Of a DNA stretch of 35,820 nt, positions 8,265-15,924 are shown piece by piece. Origin of the DNA: an uncultured Collinsella sp. (GTDB taxonomy: Bacteria > Actinomycetota > Coriobacteriia > Coriobacteriales > Coriobacteriaceae); the NCBI GenBank assembly GCA_900541135.1, contig UQIG01000022.1, positions 1 through 35,820 on the forward strand, in the 5' to 3' direction. Numbering within the stretch: the stretch's first letter is position 1; each line of letters begins with the position of its first letter. Below the pieces are notes generated by a model. The model was not told the origin of the DNA. It did no database searches and saw nothing but the letters and a program-made list of their open reading frames with translations. The position numbers were made by a program, and so were the translations under genes.

Positions 8265-9809
8265 GTGGCCGGAATCGGTTTTGAGCTCAAGCGCCTGTTT
8301 AGGCGTAAGGGTCTGTTTGCCACGATGCGCGCTTACGGCTACGCCGGCATTGTGTGCACGGGCCCCATGCTGTTGGGCGTGCTGCTCCAGGTGGGTATCT
8401 TGGTGCTGTGCGGTCTGTGGGGCGTGGGCCGAGCCAACCAGGACTTGCTGGTGTGCATGGTGACCTATACGCTGCTGGCGTCGCTCACGCTCACGAGTTT
8501 TTTCTCTATGCCGGTCACGCGCTTTTTGGCCGACATGCTCTTTGCCGAGCGCGAGGATGAGATCCTGCCTTCGTTTTGGGGGTCTAATGCCATCATGCTC
8601 GTTGCGGGCACCGTGCTCTACGGCGTCTTTTTGCTGTTCTCGGGCGCCACGCTGCTGCAGGGACTGCTGTGCCTGTGGCTGTTTAACATTATGATCGTCA
8701 ACTGGAACGGCATGAGTTACCTCACGGCCATCAAGGATTACCGCGGCATCCTTTGCAGCTTTGCGGCCGCCATTGGCGTGGCGTGCCTGTGCGCCCTGGC
8801 CGCGCTGGCGCTGGGACTGCCGCCGGTCGAGGGCCTGTTGGCGTCAATTGCTCTGGGCTACGGCGTCATGCTCGCCTGGGACGTGGTACTGCTGTACCGG
8901 TATTTTCCTCAGAGCGACCGCAGCCCCTGGCCCTTTTTGCAGTGGCTCGATCAGTTTATGCCGCTGGCGCTCACGGGTCTGTTAACCAATCTGGGACTCT
9001 TTGCGCACCTGGTGATTATTTGGGCCGGTCCCATTGGCGTGCAGGTCAAGGGCTTGTTTTATGGCGCGCCCTACTACGATGTGCCGGCGCTCATCGCGTT
9101 TTTGACGATCCTGGTCACGACCGTCAACTTTGTGGTCTCGGTCGAGGTCAATTTCTATCCGCGCTATCGCGACTACTACAGCCTGTTCAACGACGGCGGC
9201 GTGGTGGGCGACATTGTGGTGGCAGAGGAGGGGATGCTCTCCACGCTCAACAGCGAACTGCGCTTTTGCGCGCTCAAACAGTTGTTTGTGACCGCGGCGG
9301 TCATCTCGCTCGAGACCACGGTGCTCTCGGCCCTGCCGCTGGGCTTTAACAACCTGATGCATGGGTATTTTCGCACGCTGTGCGTGGGCTATGGCCTGTA
9401 TGCCGTGGGCAATACGGTGATGCTCATCTTGCTTTACTTTACCGACTACAAGGGGGCCGTGTTGGCCTCGGGGTTGTTTGCCGGTGTGGCCGGGCTGGCG
9501 ACTGCCGTGTCGTTGCTTTTGCCGCAGCAGTTTTACGGCTTTGGCTTTTTGTTGGGTGCGGCGGTGTTTTTTATCGTGGCGCTGCTGCGGCTCGATACCT
9601 ATACCGCCAACTTGCCGTATCGTATCCTGAGCCAGCAGCCCATTGTGGCGACCGACAAGACGGGCTGGTTTACCGAACTTGGCCGGGTGCTCGACCGTGT
9701 TGAGCAATGCTACGAGGACAAGCGCGCGGGCGGTGAGCCGCGCAGTGCGTTTGAACGTATGGTGGTTCGCCTGTATCAAAAACATTGGGGAGGTTCTGAT
9801 GATCGATAA
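8265..9809 (+). CDS. pelG: PelG polytopic membrane transporter
   Basis: PelG is the MOP/Wzx-like multi-spanning protein that pairs with PelF to move Pel across the membrane. The GTG at 8265 is preceded by AGAGGGGGAG inside the end of pelF; 514 residues, close to the family norm. The N-terminus MAGIGFELKRLFRRKGLFA is typical of PelG. The protein is strongly hydrophobic, with about a dozen likely transmembrane helices and a soluble C-terminal tail (from about residue 455). The stop overlaps the start of the CotH gene by 11 bp. Intact. Confidence 0.9.
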   Translation: MAGIGFELKRLFRRKGLFATMRAYGYAGIVCTGPMLLGVLLQVGILVLCGLWGVGRANQDLLVCMVTYTLLASLTLTSFFSMPVTRFLADMLFAEREDEILPSFWGSNAIMLVAGTVLYGVFLLFSGATLLQGLLCLWLFNIMIVNWNGMSYLTAIKDYRGILCSFAAAIGVACLCALAALALGLPPVEGLLASIALGYGVMLAWDVVLLYRYFPQSDRSPWPFLQWLDQFMPLALTGLLTNLGLFAHLVIIWAGPIGVQVKGLFYGAPYYDVPALIAFLTILVTTVNFVVSVEVNFYPRYRDYYSLFNDGGVVGDIVVAEEGMLSTLNSELRFCALKQLFVTAAVISLETTVLSALPLGFNNLMHGYFRTLCVGYGLYAVGNTVMLILLYFTDYKGAVLASGLFAGVAGLATAVSLLLPQQFYGFGFLLGAAVFFIVALLRLDTYTANLPYRILSQQPIVATDKTGWFTELGRVLDRVEQCYEDKRAGGEPRSAFERMVVRLYQKHWGGSDDR

Positions 9810-11568
9810 GTTGATGTCTCGCCGCTGCCTGATCGAGGCGGCTGCCGGCGCGCTGTTGCTTTCGGGCTGTTCGTCTCAGGACGAATCCTCGACTAAAAAG
9901 GTCAAAAAGCAGGACAAGATTAAAAAGGCTGAGGCCTCGAATAAGGCCAAACACCTGCGCGACAAGGACGAGCTCTACGGGGTCTACGACGACTCGGGCA
10001 TTGTGACCATGTACCTGACGGTCTCGCGCGGCAACAGCTCCGAGAACACCGACCACAGCTGGGCCGAGATCAACACGTACTCGGTGTATGACTATGCCGA
10101 CATGGGCGTGACGCGCTATCAGGTTATGGGCCTGTTGCAGCCGGGCGACGAAGAGGGCCCGGAGGCCGGCGAGGTTGGCTATGGCGAGGAAGCGCCCAAT
10201 GCTACCGTGCAGGTGCGCGGCCAGACGTCGAGCATGAACTCGCAAAAGAATTACAAGGTGGAGCTCAAAAAGGGCAAGGGCAGCTGGCGCCAACAGCGCG
10301 CGATTGCGCTCAACAAGCACATGGGCGAGGGTATGCGTTTTCGCAACAAGATGGCCTACGACCTTATCCGCGGGATTCCCCAGATGATGGGCCTGCGCAC
10401 GCAGTTTGTGCATCTGTGGGTGTGCGATCAGACCGAAAAGTCCAACGACACCTTTGAGGACTACGGCCTGTTTACGCAGGTGGAGCAGCTCAACAAAACG
10501 GCACTTAAGGCACATGGCTTGGATAAGAACGGACACCTGTACAAGGTGAACAACTTCGATTTCCATCGCTACGAGGACACCATTAAGCTTGCCGATGATC
10601 CCGACTACAATCAGGCAAACTTTGAGGGCATGCTCGAGATTAAGGGCGATACGGACCACACCAAGCTCATCGAGATGCTCGATGCGCTCAACGACGAATC
10701 GCAAAAGATCGATAACGTGCTCGACACCTACTTTGATACCGAGAATTTGGTCTATTGGCTTGCGTTTCAGATTCTGACCGGCAACTGCGATACGCAGAAC
10801 CGTAACTGCTATCTGTACAGCCCGCTCAACTCAAATACCTGGTTCTTTTTAGATTGGGACAACGATGGCATGCTGCGTAAGCTGGAGCTTTCTCTTACCG
10901 GGTTTTCGGACTACGCGAGCTGGGAGCGCGGCGCAAGCAACTACTGAGGCAACGCACTGTTCAATCGTGCGCTGCGTAGCAAGTCGTTCCGCAGCGAACT
11001 CGACCGTGCCGTCAAGGACTTGCGCTCGTATTTGACCGAGGAACGTCTGGCCAAGATGATCAAGCACTACCGCGAGGTGACTGAATCCCTGGTCTTTGCT
11101 TCGCCCGATATCGACAATCTGCCTGTCACCAAGGACCAATACGAGCAGATCGTCGCGGCGATTCCCTCCGAGATCGAGGAGAACTACAAGAGCTTTCGCG
11201 AGAGTTTTAAAAAGCCCATGCCGTTCTACATCGGCGTGCCGCAGATCGATAACGGTAAACTGCGCATTAACTGGGATGCGTCCTACGACTTTGAGGCGCG
11301 CGACATTCGCTACACCGTAGAGCTTGCGCGCGACTATGCCATAAGCGACGTGGTCTTTAAGGCCGAGGACGTGCTGCTTCCCGAGGTGACCTGCGATGCA
11401 CCCGATGCCGGTCAGTATTTTGCACGCGTGCGCGCCACCAACTCCGACGGCTATACGCAAGATGCGTTTGACTATTACGTTACCGACGATGGTAAACAGT
11501 ACGGCATGAAGTGTTTTTACGTACAAGACGACGGTAAGGTCGTGGAGGACACGTATGAGGAGGGCTAG
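9799..11568 (+). pseudogene. CotH-kinase-family lipoprotein interrupted by in-frame TGA
   Basis: CotH proteins are atypical secretory-pathway protein kinases; this one is predicted to be a surface lipoprotein. The ATG at 9799 has GGGGAGG upstream (9787-9793) and overlaps pelG. A lipoprotein signal with LLSGC (Cys24) follows. The CotH domain spans about 60-390; conserved catalytic or metal residues appear as NCDTQNRNCYLY (D331) and FFLDWDNDGML (D352, D354). A TGA at 10945-10947 (codon 383) follows GASNY; the frame continues with GNALFNRALRSKSF and about 200 more residues ending in a Fn3-like beta domain, to TAG 11566-11568. TGG to TGA is a single transition, and Trp would fit. The short product keeps the active-site residues but loses the C-terminal half. 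Substrate unknown; Coriobacteriia do not sporulate, so it is not a spore-coat kinase here. Confidence 0.82.
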
Positions 11569-12346
11569 CGCGCTGCTTGAGCGCTTGGCGGCTCCGCCTG
11601 TGCGTGCCACGCAGGAGCGTTACCGCCATGAGCTCAAATATCTCATTAACGAGGGCGAGCACGCCGCGCTTGCCTGTCGCATGGCGCCGGTTTTTAAACT
11701 GGACAAGCATGCGCGGGCGGGCGGTTACACCATTCGCAGCCTGTATTTTGACGACTACTGCAACTCGGCCTACGAGGAAAAAGACGCCGGCATTCTCATG
11801 CGCAAAAAGTATCGCGTGCGCATCTATAACGGCAGCGACAAGGTGATTAAGCTTGAGCGCAAAAAGAAGTACGGCAGCTGGATCTACAAGGAGGACGCGC
11901 CGCTTACGCGCGGCGAGTTTGAGCAGATTTTGGCTGGCGACTACGGCTTTTTGCTGAGGAGCACCTATCCGCTCTGTCGCGAGTTCTACATCGAGTGCAT
12001 CTGCAACATGATGCGCCCGCGGACCATCGTGGACTACGAGCGCGAGCCGTGGGTGATGGATGAGGGCACCGTGCGCATTACGTTTGACATGAACGTGCGT
12101 GCCGCGGTGGGAAGCTTCGATATCTTTGACGCGACGCTGCCCGCGTTGCCGGTCCTGGAGCCCGGCAAGCTGGTGATGGAGGTCAAGTTTACGGAGTTTT
12201 GCCCGCAGCTGGTGCGCGATATGGTGCCGCCGGGCGCGGCCGAACTCACGGCGGTCTCTAAGTACTGCCTGTGTTATGACAAGACCGCCTACCTGCGCGG
12301 ATTTAATTACTGGGAATCGGATTTTGGGAACCGAGGGGATATTTAG
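11555..12346 (+). CDS. VTC-domain polyphosphate polymerase family protein
   Basis: VTC-domain protein of 263 residues, related to the catalytic tunnel of eukaryotic Vtc4 polyphosphate polymerase. Basic and acidic tunnel motifs are visible in order: RHELKY (about 24), RSLYFDD (about 64), RKKYRVRIYN (about 88), KLERKKKYG (about 101), VMEVKF (about 208) and the late SKYCLC. In eukaryotes these bind ATP and the growing phosphate chain. There are no membrane helices. The ATG at 11555 overlaps the CotH end by 14 bp, and the next gene begins 3 bp after the stop. Co-occurrence with CotH and DUF4956 genes is common in bacteria; linkage to Pel here suggests a phosphate-related role in the envelope polymer, but that is inference. 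Confidence 0.87.
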   Translation: MRRASALLERLAAPPVRATQERYRHELKYLINEGEHAALACRMAPVFKLDKHARAGGYTIRSLYFDDYCNSAYEEKDAGILMRKKYRVRIYNGSDKVIKLERKKKYGSWIYKEDAPLTRGEFEQILAGDYGFLLRSTYPLCREFYIECICNMMRPRTIVDYEREPWVMDEGTVRITFDMNVRAAVGSFDIFDATLPALPVLEPGKLVMEVKFTEFCPQLVRDMVPPGAAELTAVSKYCLCYDKTAYLRGFNYWESDFGNRGDI

Positions 12347-12349
12347 ACC

Positions 12350-13015
12350 ATGAGCACTAGGGACTTTTTTAAGAACTCCGTACTGGAGGCGTTTGGTCAG
12401 GTCGACCCTGCCAAGATCGGACTGTCGCTGCTCGTGGCGCTGGTCATGGGCATTTTGATCTACCACGTGTACAAGCGTTTCTTTACGGGCGTGGTGTACT
12501 CGCGCAGCTTTGCCGTGACGCTCGTGGGCATGTGCGTGCTTACCTGCATGGTGACGCTCGCTATCTCGACCAACGTGGTCATCTCGCTCGGTATGGTGGG
12601 CGCTTTGTCGATCGTGCGTTACCGTACGGCGGTCAAGGACCCGCTCGACCTGTTGTATCTGTTCTGGGCCATTACCACGGGCATTACAGCGGGCGCCGGC
12701 ATGTACGCGCTCGTGGGGCTGACGGCGGTGGTCATCGTGGCGATGATCGCCGGCTTTGCGAGCCACTAGGACAAGTCGCGCGTGTACATGATGGTCATTC
12801 ACTACACGGGCCAGACCACCGGCGACGATATCGTGCGTGCATTTGGGCGCACCAAGTTCACCGTTAAGTCCAAGACTATGCGCGGCGACAAAGTCGAGAT
12901 GGCCGTGGAGGTATTCTCGGACGGCGTGGACATGCCCTATGCCGACGCGATTCGCACGCTCGATGGCGTTGAGGACCTGACCCTCATCCAGTACAACGGC
13001 GAGTATCATGGATAA
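12350..13015 (+). pseudogene. DUF4956 membrane protein interrupted by in-frame TAG
   Basis: DUF4956 family protein of unknown function, a usual neighbour of VTC-domain proteins. The ATG at 12350 follows the previous stop by 3 bp. About four membrane helices lie in residues 20-138, with the family's conserved segment GMVGALSIVRYRTAVKDP. A TAG at 12767-12769 (codon 140) follows GFASH; the frame continues with DKSRVYMMVIHYTG and about 80 residues of soluble C-terminal domain to TAA 13013-13015. CAG to TAG would be one transition. The stop separates the membrane part almost exactly from the cytosolic part. No strong ribosome binding site is seen for an internal restart at GTG 12782. Confidence 0.78.
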
Positions 13016-13022
13016 CTATGTT

Positions 13023-13044
13023 CCGGCGTTCTAACGAACGCCGG
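13023..13044 (+). terminator. Hairpin after the Pel/VTC operon
   Basis: A perfect 9-bp inverted repeat (CCGGCGTTC, loop TAAC, GAACGCCGG) begins 8 bp after the DUF4956 stop. There is no T run behind it, so it may only pause RNA polymerase or protect the 3' end. It sits directly before the larger structured repeat at 13060. Confidence 0.45.
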
Positions 13045-13059
13045 ACCGCTCGACGCTGC

Positions 13060-13159
13060 GCGGGCATCTGCCGGGCGATCTGCCGCTCAAACCGTCGCTC
13101 GCGTACATGAAGTACGCTTCGCTCCTCTTTCGCGGCACCTCGCCACGGCAGCTGCCCGC
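13060..13159. repeat. Structured intergenic element, copy 1
   Basis: A conserved core at 13082-13137 (containing CAAACCGTCGCTCG, GTAC...AAGTACGC and TCGCTCCTCTTTC) also occurs at 20748-20802. The core is enclosed by complementary arms: 13060-13073 pairs with 13146-13159 (13 of 14 positions), and GGCGA 13074-13078 pairs with TCGCC 13140-13144. The core contains the small inverted repeat GCGTAC/GTACGC and ends in GCCG/CGGC. It resembles a REP or MITE-like element or a structured RNA. No transposase is nearby. Confidence 0.6.
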
Positions 13160-13223
13160 TCGCTGACGTTTGCTCGACCTGGGTGATATTGATTTATCCG
13201 AAGCGCCGTCACGGGTATCATGG

Positions 13224-13237
13224 TGAAAGCGATTTCA
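13224..13237 (+). promoter_or_regulatory. LacI-family operator upstream of the repressor gene
   Basis: TGAAAGCGATTTCA is a near-perfect 14-bp palindrome with the central CG typical of LacI-family sites. It matches 12 of 14 positions of the two TGAAAACGATTACA sites before the PTS gene. Located 16 bp before the repressor start codon, it suggests autoregulation. Confidence 0.65.
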
Positions 13238-13252
13238 ATGACAGGGGTGCTC

Positions 13253-14233
13253 GTGGTAAAGATGAAAGATGTGGCCGAGTTGGCTGGCGTTTCGAGCGCC
13301 GCGGTCTCGCGCTACCTCAACGGTGGATATATCTCGGCGGACAAGGCCGAGCGCATTAAGCAGGCGATTGAGCTGACCGGATACGTGCGATCTAGTCAGG
13401 CTCGCGCGCTGCGCACCGGTTCCACCAAGCTCATCGGCGTCATCGTGCCTAAGATTAACTCGGAATCCGTGAGCCGCATTACCGCCGGTATTGGCCAGGT
13501 GCTCGGTCGCCGTGGCTACCAGATGCTGCTCGCGAATACTGATAACGTGGCCGAGCGTGAGCTCGAGTATCTCGACCTGTTCCAGAACCACCCGGTCGAT
13601 GGCATCGTGCTCGTGGCGACCATGATCACCGACGAACATCGTGCGGCCATTGCGTCTTGCCGTGTGCCCATTGTGCTGATCGGTCAAAACGTCGAGGGCG
13701 CGGCTTGCGTCTACCATGACGATTACGAGGCCGCCTTTGAGCTGGGCCAGGCGCTCGCGAAGCATGTTGAGGGCAAGATTGCCTATATCGGTGTTACCGA
13801 GGAAGACCGTGCCGCCGGTTACGACCGTCGTCGTGGTTTTGAAGCGGGCTTACGCGCCGCGGGTGTTGCGCTCGATCCCGAGCTGATTCGCCGCGGGTCC
13901 TTTACCCTCGATTCCGGCTATCGTGCGTCGCGCGAGCTGCTGGGCGAAGTGCCCGATGTTTCGTTTATCGCGTGCGCGACCGATACCATGGCGGCGGGCG
14001 CGCTTCGTGCCATCGATGAGGTTCGCGGCGTGGGCGAGGGCATGCGTCGCGTGAGCGGTTTTGGCGACAACGCGTTTTTGCGCGCGCTGACGGGCGGCAT
14101 TCCCACCGTACATTATGGCTACCTGACCAGTGGCGTCGAGGCGACCAATATGTTGCTCAACACGCTCGATGGCGTGGAGGGGGAGAGCGGTCTAAAGACC
14201 CTCAAGCTCGGCCATCAGCTGATGAATGTCTAG
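13253..14233 (+). CDS. scrR: LacI-family sucrose-locus repressor (ScrR-like)
   Basis: LacI-family transcriptional regulator. I prefer the GTG at 13253 (326 residues), which places the helix-turn-helix KMKDVAELAGVSSAAVSRYLNG right at the N-terminus and follows AGGGGTG; an upstream GTG would overlap the operator. The hinge and periplasmic-binding-protein-like sugar domain follow (about 60-326), with segments such as TKLIGVIVPKINSESVSR and VDGIVLVATM. Its position before a PTS EIIBC and GH32 gene, with matching operators at both, indicates it represses sucrose or fructoside uptake until an inducer, perhaps a sugar phosphate, binds. Specificity is inferred from context. Confidence 0.85.
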   Translation: MVKMKDVAELAGVSSAAVSRYLNGGYISADKAERIKQAIELTGYVRSSQARALRTGSTKLIGVIVPKINSESVSRITAGIGQVLGRRGYQMLLANTDNVAERELEYLDLFQNHPVDGIVLVATMITDEHRAAIASCRVPIVLIGQNVEGAACVYHDDYEAAFELGQALAKHVEGKIAYIGVTEEDRAAGYDRRRGFEAGLRAAGVALDPELIRRGSFTLDSGYRASRELLGEVPDVSFIACATDTMAAGALRAIDEVRGVGEGMRRVSGFGDNAFLRALTGGIPTVHYGYLTSGVEATNMLLNTLDGVEGESGLKTLKLGHQLMNV

Positions 14234-14320
14234 GCTTCGGGCATGTCTGCCGGCTTCTGATTCTCTGTTTTTGTCTCAAAACTACCTTTCACCGTCAATT
14301 ATCGACCGTTTACCGCTATA

Positions 14321-14334
14321 TGAAAACGATTACA
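14321..14334 (+). promoter_or_regulatory. LacI-family operator 1 before PTS gene
   Basis: TGAAAACGATTACA, the same 14-mer as the site 26 bp downstream and nearly the same as the palindrome before the LacI gene. It lies in the AT-rich 183-bp gap between repressor and transporter. Confidence 0.7.
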
Positions 14335-14346
14335 GATATATGAAAC

Positions 14347-14360
14347 TGAAAACGATTACA
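14347..14360 (+). promoter_or_regulatory. LacI-family operator 2 overlapping the PTS promoter
   Basis: An exact second copy of TGAAAACGATTACA. The -10-like TATAAG (14362-14367) follows immediately, so a bound repressor would block RNA polymerase. The 26-bp centre-to-centre spacing is about 2.5 helical turns, which does not put both sites on the same face. Confidence 0.7.
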
Positions 14361-14416
14361 GTATAAGTGTCAAACATGGCCGGGTGCACATGCGTCCGTT
14401 GGAGGAAAGGGAAGTC

Positions 14417-15817
14417 ATGGACTACCGTAAATCAGCCCAAGAGGTGCTCGACAACATCGGTGGCGCCGGCAACGTTGTTTCGGCTGCACACTGCGCCACG
14501 CGTCTGCGTCTGGTGATTGCCGATAACGCCAAGGTCGACAAGGAGGCCCTTGAGAATATCGACGGCGCCAAGGGCGTCTTTGAGGCCCAGGGCCAGCTCC
14601 AGATTATTTTTGGTACCGGCACCGTCAACAAGGTCTACGAAGAGTTCATCGCGCTCAGCGGCGTCGAGGCTGCCACCAAGGCCGAGGTCAAGGAGGCCGC
14701 GGCGCAGAAGCAGAACATCTTTATGCGCGCCATTAAGGTGCTCGGCGACGTCTTTGTCCCCATCATCCCCGCCATCGTGGCTTCGGGTCTGCTGCTGGGC
14801 ATTATGAGCGCCCTCAACTTTATGGCCTCCAACGGCTTTATCGCGCTCGACACCAATAACTTTATCTACAAGATCGCCGACCTGGTTTCGGGAACGTCCT
14901 TTGGTATTCTGCAGATCCTGATCGGCTACTCCGCGGCTAAGGCCTTTGGCGCTAACCCGTACCTGGGTGCCGTCGTCGGCGGTGCGTTCATCAATTCCTC
15001 GCTTCAGAGCGCCTACACGGTTGCCTCCGAGGGCGTGCAGACCATGGTCACCGTCATCCCCGGCGTGTACAGCTTTGAGTGGGTCGGTTATCAGGGCCAC
15101 GTGATCCCCATCGTTATCGCCTGCGCCATCCTCGCCTTTTTGGAGAAGCGTCTCCACAAGGTTGTCCCCGAGATGTTCGACCTCTTTGTGACTCCTCTCG
15201 TCTCCGTGTTCGTGACCGTGCTCGTGACGCTCGTTGCCGTCGGCCCCATCTTCGTGTGGGCCGAGAACGCCGTCCTCGGTCTGATTCAGGCCCTGCTGAC
15301 CCTGCCCTTCGGCATCGGTTCCTTTATCGTCGGCCTGTTCTATGCCCCCACGGTCGTTACCGGTATCCACCAGATGTACACCGCCATCGATCTGGGCCAG
15401 CTCGCCCAGTACGGTGTGACTTACTGGCTGCCCATCGCCAGTGCCGCCAACATCGCTCAGGGTGGTGCCGCGCTCGCCGTTGCCTTTAAGACCCGCGATG
15501 CCAAGATCAAGGGTTTGGCACTTCCTTCGGCCCTGTTCGCCTTCATGGGTATTACCGAGCCGGCCATCTTTGGTGTGAACCTGCGCTTCTTTAAGCCCTT
15601 CATCGCCGGCTGCATCGGCGGCGGTTGCGGTGCCCTGGTCTGCGCGCTCACTTCGCTGGCTGCCTCCGGCACGGGCGTTACCGGTATCTTCGGTATCCTG
15701 CTGTGCCTGGCCCAGCCCGTGCTGTACGCGATCATGTTTGCGGTCGCCGCGCTGGTTTCCTTTGCTATCTCATTTGTCCTGTACAAGGACGAGCCCAAGG
15801 CTTCCGAGCAGGCCTAA
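14417..15817 (+). CDS. scrA: PTS sucrose-type EIIBC component
   Basis: Membrane permease of the glucose/sucrose PTS superfamily that imports and phosphorylates a disaccharide. ATG 14417 follows a strong GGAGGAAAGGG site; 466 residues. The EIIB domain (1-85) contains the phosphorylated cysteine in SAAHCATRLRLV (C26). The EIIC domain (about 105-460) has about ten membrane helices and the segments GVVTGIHQMYTAIDLGQ-like near 310 and GITEPAIFGVNLRFF near 385. There is no EIIA domain, so phosphate must come from an EIIA-Glc encoded elsewhere. Sucrose rather than trehalose is inferred from the adjacent GH32 enzyme and LacI regulator. Confidence 0.88.
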   Translation: MDYRKSAQEVLDNIGGAGNVVSAAHCATRLRLVIADNAKVDKEALENIDGAKGVFEAQGQLQIIFGTGTVNKVYEEFIALSGVEAATKAEVKEAAAQKQNIFMRAIKVLGDVFVPIIPAIVASGLLLGIMSALNFMASNGFIALDTNNFIYKIADLVSGTSFGILQILIGYSAAKAFGANPYLGAVVGGAFINSSLQSAYTVASEGVQTMVTVIPGVYSFEWVGYQGHVIPIVIACAILAFLEKRLHKVVPEMFDLFVTPLVSVFVTVLVTLVAVGPIFVWAENAVLGLIQALLTLPFGIGSFIVGLFYAPTVVTGIHQMYTAIDLGQLAQYGVTYWLPIASAANIAQGGAALAVAFKTRDAKIKGLALPSALFAFMGITEPAIFGVNLRFFKPFIAGCIGGGCGALVCALTSLAASGTGVTGIFGILLCLAQPVLYAIMFAVAALVSFAISFVLYKDEPKASEQA

Positions 15818-15837
15818 GAGCTTTTGATTGAGGGGAT

Positions 15838-15862
15838 GCCCGCGGGTTGTATGCTCGCGGGC
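15838..15862 (+). terminator. Weak terminator-like hairpin after PTS gene
   Basis: GCCCGCG (15838-15844) pairs with CGCGGGC (15856-15862) around an 11-nt loop, followed only by GTTT. It could reduce read-through into the GH32 gene or protect the scrA transcript end. Confidence 0.45.
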
Positions 15863-15924
15863 GTTTCCCGTATCTGGTGCCGATCTCTTGTGCCTTGTAA
15901 CTTTCGATCCGTTAGGACTTTGAT

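Noticed and set aside
4655..12769. Alternative genetic code or stop reassignment
   Set aside because: Both TAG and TGA are involved, and both end intact genes in this window (TAG: rloB, nusA, infB, rpoD; TGA: pelD, truB). Genome-wide reassignment is therefore unlikely; local pseudogenes or read-through remain.
11480..13009. 509-codon minus-strand frame spanning the VTC and DUF4956 genes
   Set aside because: The plus-strand genes have clear family motifs and overlaps. The reverse frame is His/Arg/Val-rich without structure. It is not an explanation for the TAG in DUF4956.
13082..13137. CRISPR-like repeat
   Set aside because: Only two distant copies, no regular spacers and no cas genes.
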